The notes beneath the pieces were generated by a model. That model was not told the origin of the DNA. It saw only the letters and a program-made list of their open reading frames with translations, and made no database searches. Position numbers and translations under genes: made by a program. Positions 12,636 to 23,007 of a stretch of 64,000 nucleotides of DNA are shown here, piece after piece (within the stretch, counting starts at the first letter, position 1; each line of letters starts with the position of its first letter). This DNA comes from Plantago ovata (lineage: Eukaryota > Streptophyta > Magnoliopsida > Lamiales > Plantaginaceae), in the NCBI GenBank assembly GCA_028274465.1, contig CM051456.1:10443745-10507744 (forward strand). Direction: 5' to 3'.

Positions 12636-14864
12636 CTAATTCTCCTTCTCCTTCTCCTTCGGTGCAGACTTCACATCTTCTGCAACATATGACACTCCCA
12701 AGAGAGGCAAAACAGTAAATGCCGCCTGAATCAGAAGGCCCTTAGGAAATCCCGAGAAATCATCTCCCGTCACCCCAACAAATGATGCTAGAGCAACTCC
12801 CAAATAACCACTCACTATAAATGCCAGAGCAATAGCCGACATGACAAATGCCATGACTGAACCTTCACACCCTGATGGACAGAGCTTTGCCATCAACACG
12901 CTGAAGGGTAGAATCTTGAAGAAGTACAATACTTCCAACAGACCTGAAAAAACTACAACGTATAGAGAATCAGGGATTCCCATTTGCTGGTAAACTCCTT
13001 TCACGAATAAATAATCCGAGAGCATGAACACTGCCATGGTTCCTTGGACAGCTGCAATTAATTTCCTTGATGACATTGATTTAAGATGGCCATTGTATAC
13101 GACACCCCATAGTAACATAGCAACTTGGCCAAACACTTTAGATAATCCAAGCAAGGATGATTCGATCTTCAAGTGTTGAGTTTGGTAGAAGAACATTGTT
13201 CCAGTTAAGGCTGGTATCACAGCATAGGATGCCCCAAACCAGAGGATGGAATTGGAAATTTCGGGTCTTCTTAGTGCAGATACAAGGTCAGAGAGTTGTT
13301 TCTTGAAAGTCACATTAGACGGGGTTTTCGGTAGGTCTAAGGAGCTCTCATGAATAAATAATGTGGTCAGGAATTGGAAACCAATAAGAATGCCAAACAT
13401 GAGGAACATTGCCACTGGGGAATATTTATTGATTATGATACCGCCAGCTAAGTTTCCCAAAACACCCCCAATGGATGAGGCCATCCAAACAAAAGACTGG
13501 AGTTGACCCGAGGGAGATGGCTTGGAGCTCTTAAAGGGAGCGGGTTGTTTTGTGGTCTCTGCAACTATTGCATCATTGGCAACCTCCATTATCGAGGCAC
13601 CAAGATTACCAAGGAGGAGATAAACAGTGATGAAGAAGAATGAAATGCCTGATCTAGCGGTAAGGGCTATAGCTATCCATGATACTGCTTGTAAGAATGC
13701 TGCAAACACAATAGACTTCGTCAGACAACATGATAACTCGTAGGAAGAAAGACATCTAAAGAGCTATCGATCAAGCAAGTAAAAAAGAAAACATAAAACA
13801 CCACCATGCATCACAATTCACAAGCCATGCTAGCCCAAATCCAAATCAAAGTTTACGCTTATGCTCAGACCTCCTACACATAGTCCTAGTTACTCATGGC
13901 CACATCAGTTTAAAGAATACACCAACTAGTTTCAGGGGATGCAACTGGGAGGGCTACTGACTACATTATCATGGTCAAAAGATAAAAGAAGGCTCCAATT
14001 AATTACTGTAACTTCAGAGGTAGCAGCTAAAAACAACCTATATTCACGAAATCTAAGCATGTACCGAGCAACATCTTACAGTTACAAATTTCTCCAATTG
14101 CATTTTGTTTCACGATTGAATTGTGATTTACACTCCAGCAAATCAATCAACATCCAGACACAAAAATGTTATTATAGGTAGGATAGTTACACTACCATAA
14201 CAGAAGAGATATTGAACTACAAAGCATAATGTCCTGCAAACATCCCGGTTTTACGTATTCAATGGAAACAGTGATATTTAGGTCCACACATTTAGTAGAA
14301 AACATAGACATGGACAACAATAGCAAAAAATGCAGCATCTTCTACCAGCTATAGCGCAACAAGAAGCTACCAAAATAAAGTTATAGCAAATCGATGATCA
14401 AGTTAACAACTACTCCAAGTATAAGCATATAGCTACATATATCTAGAAAAAGCTTTGAATCAAGAACCAAAAGAAAGCATGGCCCATATTATCAAACTGC
14501 ACAGAATAAGAATCATTCCAATAATTTTAGCAATACAAGAACATAAACAAACAGAATCCATATATACACACATAAAGTAAGAAAATGATATGATATATAT
14601 AGTACCTCCAAATGCAATGTATGGAACACGATGCTGGCCAAAGATATAAAAGGAATCAGAAACAATCCCATAAAGGGGCTTAGCCACCATAGGCAAATTG
14701 GCAGAATTCTGAAGAATTTGCAAAGTAGATGGATCAACTCTCAACCCATCTTTAAGAAAGAACTGAACACCCATCCATGGGAAACATCTTAAACCCTGTA
14801 CCCAATATCCCATTCCCAACAACAATTTCCTACTCCTAACGCAATCCTCCATGCCAGACACCAT
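12636..14864 (-). CDS. Folate-biopterin transporter family (BT1, major facilitator) protein, intact copy
   Basis: Polytopic membrane transporter of the BT1 family, whose members carry folates or pterins; plant members are found in plastid or other membranes, and the substrate here is unproven. Two exons, 14864-14606 and 13699-12636, sum to 440 codons plus stop, the usual family length. Exon 1 carries the hallmark LGMGYWVQGLRCFPWMGVQF and PLYGIVSDSFYIFGQHRVPY. Exon 2 continues with LQAVSWIAIALTARSG and then about ten further hydrophobic segments, ending in a charged Lys/Glu tail. From memory it is closest to the group containing Arabidopsis probable folate-biopterin transporter 7. Starts at MVSGMEDC; the second Met (14852) is an alternative. 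It lies head-to-tail with a paralogue at 16475-18303 that shares the same intron position and phase, so the pair arose by tandem duplication. Confidence 0.9.
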
Positions 14865-16474
14865 TGCTGCAATTCAATTCCCTTAATGGAAACCAAATAA
14901 AATCCTTCACCTCCACCTCTGTTTTGTAAAAAAAGCCAAGAAACCAAATGGGTTTTCTCTTTTCTGTAAATCACATGTAAAGAAAGAAAAGATCCAGTTG
15001 CTGATGCTGTTGCTTTCGCAATCAATAATGGGAATTGTTTGTTTTCCTTGAGAAAATGTAGAAATATGGCTGAATGGTAATGTCTAATAAAAGAGACTAA
15101 TTTGGGAAAGGGAGAGTGATTTTCACGCCATTATTGTTGTTGTTCGTTTATTTGTTTGATTTTTGTTTACTTGTTTATGAAGGAGTTGCATTTTCGAGAA
15201 AAGGGGAGGAGGTGGTGGATGGTGAAGATCCCGAGGCCTAAAACTTTCTCGACAAACAACGTGGCGTCTCATGGGGACATTACAGGAGGCAATTTGCATT
15301 TAAGTGCCTCAAGGTTTGGGTTTATATAATTTAGTAGTAACATCTGATATAATTGTGCAATTACTTACTGTGTGTTGAACAAGTTACATAGTACTACGTG
15401 TATGGTAGAGGAAAATGTGTAGGGGTCGAAGACTTTTGAAGCCGATGAGGTAACCAAGTGGTAATGAATTTTGAATTGCGAGGAAAAGGTGTGCTCGTGG
15501 GGATTGAATACTTTCGAAGGCGATATAAGAAAGTTTGAGTTGCAAGGAAAATGTTTGGACTCGTGGGGATTGAATGACATGATAGCTAACGATGGTACTT
15601 TATTCAAATGTCGTTATTGATAAGTTTGAATTTATTGATTATAATCATTTTTTGTTACGGGATGTGTGCATAAATGGATCGACGGTTTCAAACTTTGTGA
15701 CACCATGTTCAATTTATAATGAAGAGAGCAAATCGAAGGGTTAATGTAACATTAAGGTGCTAATTCGGAGCATTACAAAAGTGAGGAGGTCAATTGCAAG
15801 AAAGTGTGATTACCAGGAGTTTGGAACAATTTTGTGATTTGTTACAGTAATTTATTTAGATTGCTGGATCTATTTTTCCTCTGGACCGACAAAATTCCAT
15901 TTTCTCAAAATTTATATTTTTCATATTTTTCTCCAAGTGATGAGATGACAACCATGTAAAAAATGTATCAAACATGAATAAATGATGCCTAGAGTTTTAG
16001 TAATAGTACATGGATAATATATGATATGAAGTCGTGACAACTTATCCATTTGGTACATTTGACAACATTTATAAATTGGAATGAAATTTTTTCAATTACA
16101 TGCTCTAGGGGTTACTTTACTGAACCTATCTGTCAAATGCATCGTCGTGTTATAGGGGGTCAGAGACGAGGAGTAGTACACACACTAGAAGCCAACTTTG
16201 TGCTTATTTTTAATCTAATTGGAAGAAATTGATCAAGAATTTTTCAATTACATGCTCTATTAATTAGTACTATACTAATCAACACACATCCCTAGAGGTA
16301 TCCAATATGACACTAATGTCCCTCTTTACACACAGACATCATCCATTTCTTCCAACTCACCTGCAGCCTAAAGTAACTGAATTTCAGAATCAAAGTTCTG
16401 AAACTTTGAACCAAATCCAATTCCCAGAATCTGATGCCAAGTTTTAATAATAGTGAATAATACACTTCACTACT
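14865..16474. other. Spacer between the two tandem transporter genes
   Basis: Contains the presumed 5' leader of the intact transporter, with a 78-codon overlapping upstream reading frame (15025-14789). At 15405-15580 there are three degenerate tandem copies of a roughly 73-bp unit carrying AGGAAAAKGT and CGTGGGGATTGAAT. A short direct repeat, TTCAATTACATGCTCTA, occurs near 16092 and 16242. No gene was recognised. Confidence 0.5.
15405..15580. repeat. Degenerate ~73-bp tandem repeat, about three copies
   Basis: Blocks GAGGAAAATGTGTAGGGG, GAGGAAAAGGTGTGCTCG and AAGGAAAATGTTTGGACTCG recur about every 73 bases. The last two are followed by TGGGGATTGAAT. The copies are imperfect, so the array is old. 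Seen directly by eye; the exact period would need self-alignment. Confidence 0.5.
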
Positions 16475-18303
16475 CTAGTTCTCCTTTCTCTTTGTTACAG
16501 ACTTCACATCTTTAGCAACATACGACACTGCAGCTAGGGGCAAAACTGTGCATGCCGCCTGCAGTAAAAGGCCCCGTGGCAAGCCGGAGAAGTCATCTCC
16601 TGTCACCCCAACGTACGACGTGAGGGCAGCGCCAAGGTAACCACTCACTATAAAAGCGAGCGCAGTAGCTGACATGACGAAGGCCATCACAGAGCCTTCA
16701 CACCCTGCTGGACAATGTTGTGCCATCAACACAGTGAAGGCAGAATCTTGAAAAAGTACATTCTCTCTAGTAATCCTGAGAAAACCACAACGTATACAGA
16801 ATCGGGGATGCCCATTCTTTGGTAAGTTCCATTTACGAACAAAATGTCTGAGATCATCAACATGGCCATGGAAACTTGAACGCACGCGATTAACTTTCTT
16901 GATGAGATTGACTTCAGGTGGCCCTTGTATAGGATACCCCATAATAGCGCAGCTGCTTGGCCAAACACTTTGGATAGTCCTAACAACGATGAATCGATTT
17001 TCGAATGTTCTGTATGGTAGTAGAACACGGTCCGCGTTAAGGCAGGAATTAACGTGTATGACATTGCAAACCAGAGGACCGAGTTTGAAATCTCCGGTTT
17101 TTTCAACGTGGTTAGCAGTTCAGAAAATTGCTTCCGGAAACTGACAAGAGACGATGTTTTGGGCAGGCCTAATGAACTCTCCCGAATAAACAACGTTGTC
17201 AAGAATTGGAAACCTACGAGAACACCGAAAACAAGAAACATTATCTGAGGATTGTATTTGGTGATGACAATACCACCAATGATGTTTCCTGCAACACCTC
17301 CAACAGACGAACACATCCATACGAAAGACTGCAGCTGGCCCGAAGAAGATGGTTTCGAGTCCTTGGACGAAACAGTTTGCTTTCCTGTCTCTGCGACAAT
17401 CGCTTCATTGGCAACCTCGGCTATAGAGGCACCAATATTGCCTAAGAGGAGGCAAATGATGATTGATAGGACTGAGATGCTTGATGTAGGAGACAGCCCT
17501 ATTGTCAACCATGATACTGCTTGTAAGAGTGCTGCAAAACAATGTTTATAATCTTGTCATACAACAAAAGAATCAACATTGATCAGCAATTACCCATTAG
17601 GCTACTTGTAAGTTGTAACAACTGAACAGATGATGTAATCAATCATACTACTCTCATCCCACACTCTTACAGTACACTACAACAAAGTCACATAATTTGA
17701 CTCAATCCAAGCTGCAGGGAAGTACGTAAGACACTGTCCGAACATAATTGAATTGAACTGATCAAAACTTATTTGTACGGTAACAAAACAACTAAGCAAT
17801 GAACTATTCATACAAACATAATAGGGCCTAAACGACCAAAATACAGGAATGAAGATGTGTTATGTCAAAGAACCAATACATTCACAAGGTGAACATTCCC
17901 ATGACAAGAAACAAACTTTTTAAGCTAATAGTTGAGCATAGAAATGATACTCCTAAAAGTCCCAAAATCAGACAGTCAAGTAGAGGACTCACTCATTTGA
18001 CTGATTACAAAGTGGGAAAGGAGTTGAAGCTGTACCTCCAAAGGCGATGTAAGGAACACGGTGTTGGCCAAAGATGTAAAAGGAATCGGAAAGTATGCCG
18101 TAAAAGGGCTTAGCGACCATGGGCAGGTAGGCAGAGTAGTAGAGGATTTGGAGAGTGGATGGATGGACTTTGAGGCCATCTTTGAGGAAGAATTGAACTC
18201 CCATCCATGGAAAGCACCTTGAACCCTGTACTAAATAACCCAATCCCAGAAAGAATTTTCTATTTCTAACACTCTCAGTTACAGTTACAGAAGAAGAAAC
18301 CAT
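16475..18303 (-). pseudogene. Second BT1 folate-biopterin transporter, tandem paralogue with a 1-base deletion
   Basis: Paralogue of the gene at 12636-14864, with the same two-exon structure: 18303-18036 and 17531-16475. Exon 1 keeps GLGYLVQGSRCFPWMGVQFF and PFYGILSDSFYIFGQHRVPY. Exon 2 keeps the hydrophobic segments up to YFFKILP, where the frame breaks. The intact copy reads CTACCCTTCAGC and this one CTGCCTTCACT, so one C of a CCC run is missing near 16741. The original frame then stops at 16726, while a second frame continues with TVLMAQHCPAGCEGSVMAFV to the expected family end at 16475. Exon lengths sum to 1,325 nt, one short of a whole number of codons. Apart from this the copy looks well preserved, so it is either a very young pseudogene (a truncated protein lacking the last three or so membrane segments) or an assembly error in a homopolymer. 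Confidence 0.8.
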
Positions 18304-18908
18304 AGTTGAAGAAGAAGATGAAGTTTTAAAGAGTGTACGTGTGCAATAACGCCCAATGATTGAGTCGTTTTGAAGAACCTGATTGACGACGACAGAATAG
18401 GCTTATTCAGATGATGACCCTGTCAGCTTCGCAAACAAACATATGATGATTAGAGTTGGTGATTAATTAACATCCAAAAGCAGGTCACTTTCATCTTCAA
18501 CGTCTCCATCTCCCTAACAGTTCATCTCATCTCCCTAAACAACGTGTGGTTGTATAGATATTATGGGACGGCTTTTTTCTAGATTCCTAAACAACAAATT
18601 AAATATATCCCTAGTTGATTTCATTTTGCCAGGGTCAGGAAAACAAGCACTACTAGAGTTTATAACTGCAATTCCAACAACAACTTTGATAATAATTATC
18701 TGTCAAGAAATAAGAAATGCAAACATAGCTAGCTGTGTGGACTTGAGGTAGTGTTCAAGGTGTGTATGAAATGAAACATATGTAAACAGAATGAGTACCA
18801 ACCAAACCATATAATAAATAAAGGCAAAACAAGAAATTAAGCAGAATCTTCTTTAACAAGTACTCAGCTAGCAAGGTAATCAATCAAAATTTAGCAGCGA
18901 ATTAACCA
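18304..18908. other. Intergenic stretch, no gene seen
   Basis: About 600 AT-rich bases between the second transporter and the F-box pseudogene. The part next to 18303 is presumably the transporter's leader and promoter. I see no coding region or repeat. Confidence 0.4.
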
Positions 18909-20175
18909 CTACGAGTTCTTGAAATTAATAATAGGTGGTTCAACGAAGCATCTGTTCTTGTATACATCCTGTGTCCTGTATAAGTCTTCTTTTATATGCT
19001 TCTCTTCCTTGAAAGAGTAACAATAAACCACATCATAATCGACGAAAAATACCCTGCCACCCCAATCATTCGATGGTGCAGATAAAATACTTCTGTCACT
19101 GATAAAAAATGCAATACCATCCATATCTTCTTTTAGTTCAGCCCAACACTTTCGATTCTGATCGTAACTGAGAACTATGAAACCCAAACCACGGGACCCT
19201 CTAACGCGTATAACAAGTATGAGATTCCCACCTATGTCGGTTAGCCAGTAATTTTTCCATTCATAATATTCATCGATATCCCACTGTGGCAGTTTAACTA
19301 CTTCTTCTGAGCTCCAGGATTCGCCAGTTAAATGGTACTCCCACTGATAATATGCATCCCACTGATAATATGCATCCCACTGTGGCAGTTCATAGCACCT
19401 TAGTGTATATTCTTCCGTGTTTGTTATTGGCATTATACAATATATCCATCCATTCATGTAGTGAATGCTGCAATAATATGCATCTTCATCTCGTACTGTG
19501 GTTTCGAGGGACCTCGTTGTCCAGTTGTTATCCATAGATGACGATGACAAGTGGTATCTGTTGATGCAGAGTTGATTTCCATCAGAGAGGGAGAAAACAA
19601 CTGCCTCGCAGTCCCAAGATTCAGCATTTGGAGTGAAGATTGTAGCTGCTAAGAACCACATCGTATCTACAGGAGAAGGGAGTAATGACACTTCCACCTT
19701 GTAAGGGTTGTGCAAGAAAAGTCTACCAGATTCACTGCAGATTCCAAGCAACGAGCCATGTTTAGAAGCTAAAACTAAACCATAATGATTATGATGAGAC
19801 CTTCTTCGGATTATACGATCCGTGCGGTACGTACCTAATGACTTAGTGCCTTGATGGACCGGGGGAGCCCAAGGTCTCATCAGATTATTAGACGAGCGAT
19901 CAATAAAGAATAAGTCTTGTGTCAGTTGTGAGTGTGGATCAAGAATCTGTAACTTGTGCTAGACGGTGTGGAAATCATAGCAACCAGGGCAGGGAGGAGG
20001 ACTTGACAGTAAGAAGCTGATCTTCAGGTAGATGCCAATTCTTGCAAACAGAAAGGCACCGAATCTGATCGCGTATGTTCAGTTTTTCCAGAAATAATCT
20101 CACAATGTCTGGGTGAAGATCCATCCATTCTCGTTTGCTGCTGTCATCATGTTTCTTCCTGTCTAAATCATCCAT
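18909..20175 (-). pseudogene. F-box / DUF295-like protein gene, disrupted
   Basis: F-box proteins are substrate adaptors of SCF ubiquitin ligases. An F-box-like segment lies at 20124-20035 (MDLHPDIVRLFLEKLNIRDQ, then IRCLSVCKNWHLPEDQLL). It is followed by a 323-codon frame (19880-18909) with the beta-propeller-like repeats of plant DUF295-type proteins, for example YGLVLASKHGSLLGICSE and FVDYDVVYCYSFKEEKHI, ending FVEPPIINFKNS. The two parts are in different frames. The F-box frame ends in TGA at 19977-19975, and the next frame, which matches the LPWL...DPHSQL region, contains TAG at 19961-19959. There are therefore a frameshift and a stop. The second ORF could still be translated from its own ATG (19880). 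An 18-bp in-frame tandem repeat (YQWDAY) sits near 19340-19390. A related fragment lies at 26326-27360. Confidence 0.7.
19340..19391 (-). repeat. 18-bp in-frame coding minisatellite (YQWDAY)
   Basis: The 18-bp unit TGCATCCCACTGATAATA is tandemly repeated, with a third partial copy, giving QWDAYYQWDAYYQWEY inside the DUF295-like frame. The near-identity of the copies indicates recent slippage. Confidence 0.75.
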
Positions 20176-20179
20176 GGGT

Positions 20180-20880
20180 ACACCTTCTGAAAATTCCATA
20201 CTATAGTTCTGAGAGCCACGACCACCACCACGAGAATGAAAGGGCTGGGAAGAAGGAGGTTGTGAGGTGGTGGAGTTGGAATAAAAAGCGACCGGAGAGT
20301 TGTTAGGTGGTGACTCAAGAGAAGTAACAGCACTTGGGACAATATCATCAAAACTGGGCAGAGGTTTTAAAGCCATTAGAGAAACTGTAAAGGACGTGAA
20401 TTGAGGGCCCAGACCTCGCAAGAACCAACGCACTTTATCGGTGTCATCAACCGCTCGACCGATATATTGCAGCCAATTGATTACATAAACGCTTGAATTC
20501 TTTTGCATATTCCGCGACTGGAAGATCAGTACCTTTGCGAATGTTTTGCAACTCATCTTTTAACTGAATCTCATGCAATTTGGAAGAAGAATGGCTGAAA
20601 GTAGCCTCCAGCCGGAGCCAAATTTGGCGAGATGCTGTGCAACCAATGATGGCAGCCGAAGCCTCGGAAGTAAGTAAGATATGATTCAAGTAGCGTGCGA
20701 ACACGCTGATCACCAAGAAACCATTCCTTGTAGCTAGGCAGGATTAGGGACCGGTGCAGCTCCATCCGTAGTGGCCGTAACAGAGGGAGACCGCGGCATA
20801 TTAGAACCATCAACAAATTTGTAAAGGTCGGAGCAAATCAGAAGTGGGCATTATTAACCGAGAGAGCCTTCACACGTTAG
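20180..20880 (-). mobile_element. Ty1/copia retrotransposon fossil: gag fragment (broken)
   Basis: The minus strand shows the gag-like (UBN2/Retrotran_gag type) region of a plant copia element: YKEWFLGDQRVRTLLESYL near the 5' side, then ASRQIWLRLEATFSHSSS, DLPVAEYAKEFKRLCNQLA and VRWFLRGLGPQFTSFTVSL, ending in a Ser/Gly-rich tail. It is a broken copy with about two or three interruptions. No protease, integrase or reverse transcriptase was seen, so the element is also truncated. It lies directly upstream of the F-box pseudogene on the same strand. Age is unknown; the decay suggests it is not recent. Confidence 0.75.
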
Positions 20881-20979
20881 AAACGTTAGAAATGAAACGC
20901 TAGAAATGGAGTTGACTCTAGTGAGTTTCAAACTCTTGACCTCTGGGTTGATAGCTAGAGTTTTTCACTGGAACATTGC

Positions 20980-21425
20980 ATTTTTTGGTGAAAGATTGTG
21001 TTGCATCTCGAATGGATAACTTCTAATGCGATAAGCTACATTCTCAAGAGTTTTGCACCTCTTCCTTTACAATCTTTCAAAATAATAAATAAAAACCTCA
21101 TGCTATGGATTTATATACAGATTTTCGAATCTCAACATGGAAATCCATATGTCTCCTTCTTCTTCTCTAACATTCTGAAAGTTTGTCTTCCCATGTAGTA
21201 GTCCACCCGAGTTTTGTATTTCAATTGTTTGTATACAAAAACTTACAGTTGTATCTTGGGAGACGGTTCGTCTGAATACTATGAGCACCGAGAGCAGGGC
21301 GAATAAAGTCTTAAGGAGAGAGTGTTACGCTCGACTCTGCAAATTTGTTGCTTTATTCTTTTTATTATTCAATTATCAGTTTATACATTTCGATACATCC
21401 CTGTTTGCTCTCATATTTTCCAACA
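20980..21425 (-). mobile_element. Possible 5' LTR remnant of the copia fossil
   Basis: On the minus strand a TGTTGGAAAATATGAGAGC start at 21425 precedes an AT-rich segment with a poly(A)-signal-like AATAAAAAGAATAAAG and no coding content, in the place expected for the 5' LTR of the gag fossil. I could not find a matching LTR on the other side or a clear primer-binding site, so the right boundary is a guess. Inference only. Confidence 0.35.
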
Positions 21426-22374
21426 CCATTTGATTCAACCAAATGGTGTAGTTAATTGAATCCAATTTGTTGTTACCAAGAAGATGAACAAGAGTATTGA
21501 AGGAGAGAAAATAATCAACGCCACCAGTGGCCGTAAGGGTGCCGGTGGTGAAGAGAAATGAGAGGCAACGGATGAAGGCATGGCGTGGAGAAATATATTG
21601 GTTTGGTTTAGGACTCTAAGAGGTCTGTTAATACCGTTAATAATACTGTTATAGAATTTCAGTTGTCCCAAAATTTGTAAATTTCAAATTACTCATACAT
21701 TTAATATATTAAATTAGTTTAACCTAAAAATTTTACTACAAATTCTATCAATTTTAGAATAGATTTTCTCTATTTTTTCCAACTAACTCACAATCTCACG
21801 TACTTTCCTTTAAAGCCAAAACAATTTAAACAGAAGCATTTATTAACCATCACCACCATCAAATAACATTTTCATTTTCATTAAATTTTCATTTCTCAAG
21901 CATCAACATCAAATACCATCTAAATTTTTATTAAGTTTTCATTTATCAAGCATCATCAACTCGGATTAATTTACCGAATTGAACTTGTTCCGACGCTTGC
22001 TCTAAAATTCATAGATGCTTGCACAAATGTTTGGATGGAGATGCTTGTTAGTCGACATTTTTATTGTACTGTACTCATCTTATTTGGTTGGAGGTGTCAG
22101 GGTGCGCATTGTGGGGTATTCGCCCCACTAATTAACATTCTGAAAATAATTTTCTGTAAGTAATATTATTGGTTTTTGAGAACTTGGCTTATATATATGA
22201 TTTATCCCTCTAACTTCAAATCCTGGATCCTCCTTCGACTAATATTTTGATTCTTGAGTTTTCCATTTATCTTGTCAAACTCTAGTAGTTAATCTCATGT
22301 ATTTGTACATAGGTTATGCACTACTTTGGCTCCTTCGATAATAATTTCAATAGCATCTCGGGCAATGTTGTTTA
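21426..22374. other. AT-rich intergenic DNA, no gene seen
   Basis: There are long A/T-rich runs and a diverged direct repeat near 21850-21960 (CATCAAATAACATT / CATCAAATACCATC contexts followed by TTAAGTTTTCATTTMTCAAGCATCA). No coding region was recognised. Confidence 0.4.
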
Positions 22375-22830
22375 ATGAGCCGAACTGAGCAGAGTATGTG
22401 CTAGGCTCGGCTCGAGCTCAATAACAAACGATCCTAATTTCAGGCTTGAGCTCGGCTCGAACCACTATATATAGGCTCGAGCTCGGCTCGTTAGGCTCGT
22501 TAAGTTCGACCAGGGCTCGACTCGAGTATAAATACCATGAAAAAATGATAAAAATATTAAATAACGTAAAAAAATTCAAGATTACACATTACAATCAACT
22601 CCCCAATGATAAAGTCATCAAAGGTTAATAAAACGCAAACATAAATTCAAGCCAATAATCTAATGCTAACATCCCCCAATAATCTAATACTAATATATAT
22701 TTATTATATAGAGTCGAGCCTTACAGAGTACTCACTACTCACGAGTCGAACCCAGCTCATCTTGTTAGTAGAACAAGTGTAAGTTTAGGCTCGTAAACCT
22801 TATCGAGCCGAGTACTCGAGACTCGATTCT
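22375..22830. repeat. GCTCGAGCTCGGCTCG-type motif repeat region
   Basis: Clusters of GGCTCGAGCTCGGCTCG, GAGCTCGGCTCGAACC, GTTAGGCTCGTTAAG and GACTCGAGTA occur at 22375-22530. Related motifs in the opposite orientation (GAGTCGAGCC, TATCGAGCCGAGTACTCGAG) occur at 22710-22830, with an AT-rich middle. The inverted layout suggests the two ends of a non-coding element about 450 bp long. Similar motif-rich elements are common in plant genomes; I cannot name the family. Confidence 0.55.
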
Positions 22831-23007
22831 ACAATACTAATGTGGAGCCTCTTTTTTAAACTCATTGTACTAGTCTACTAGACTCGGTGACATTGAATAG
22901 TCCAAGTATGAGAGACTACATATGGATATGGTACTAGACTACTAGTTGTAAAACTGAAGTAGTAGTAAATATGATATACATCCAAAGTTGAGGGGCTCAT
23001 CTGTCAA

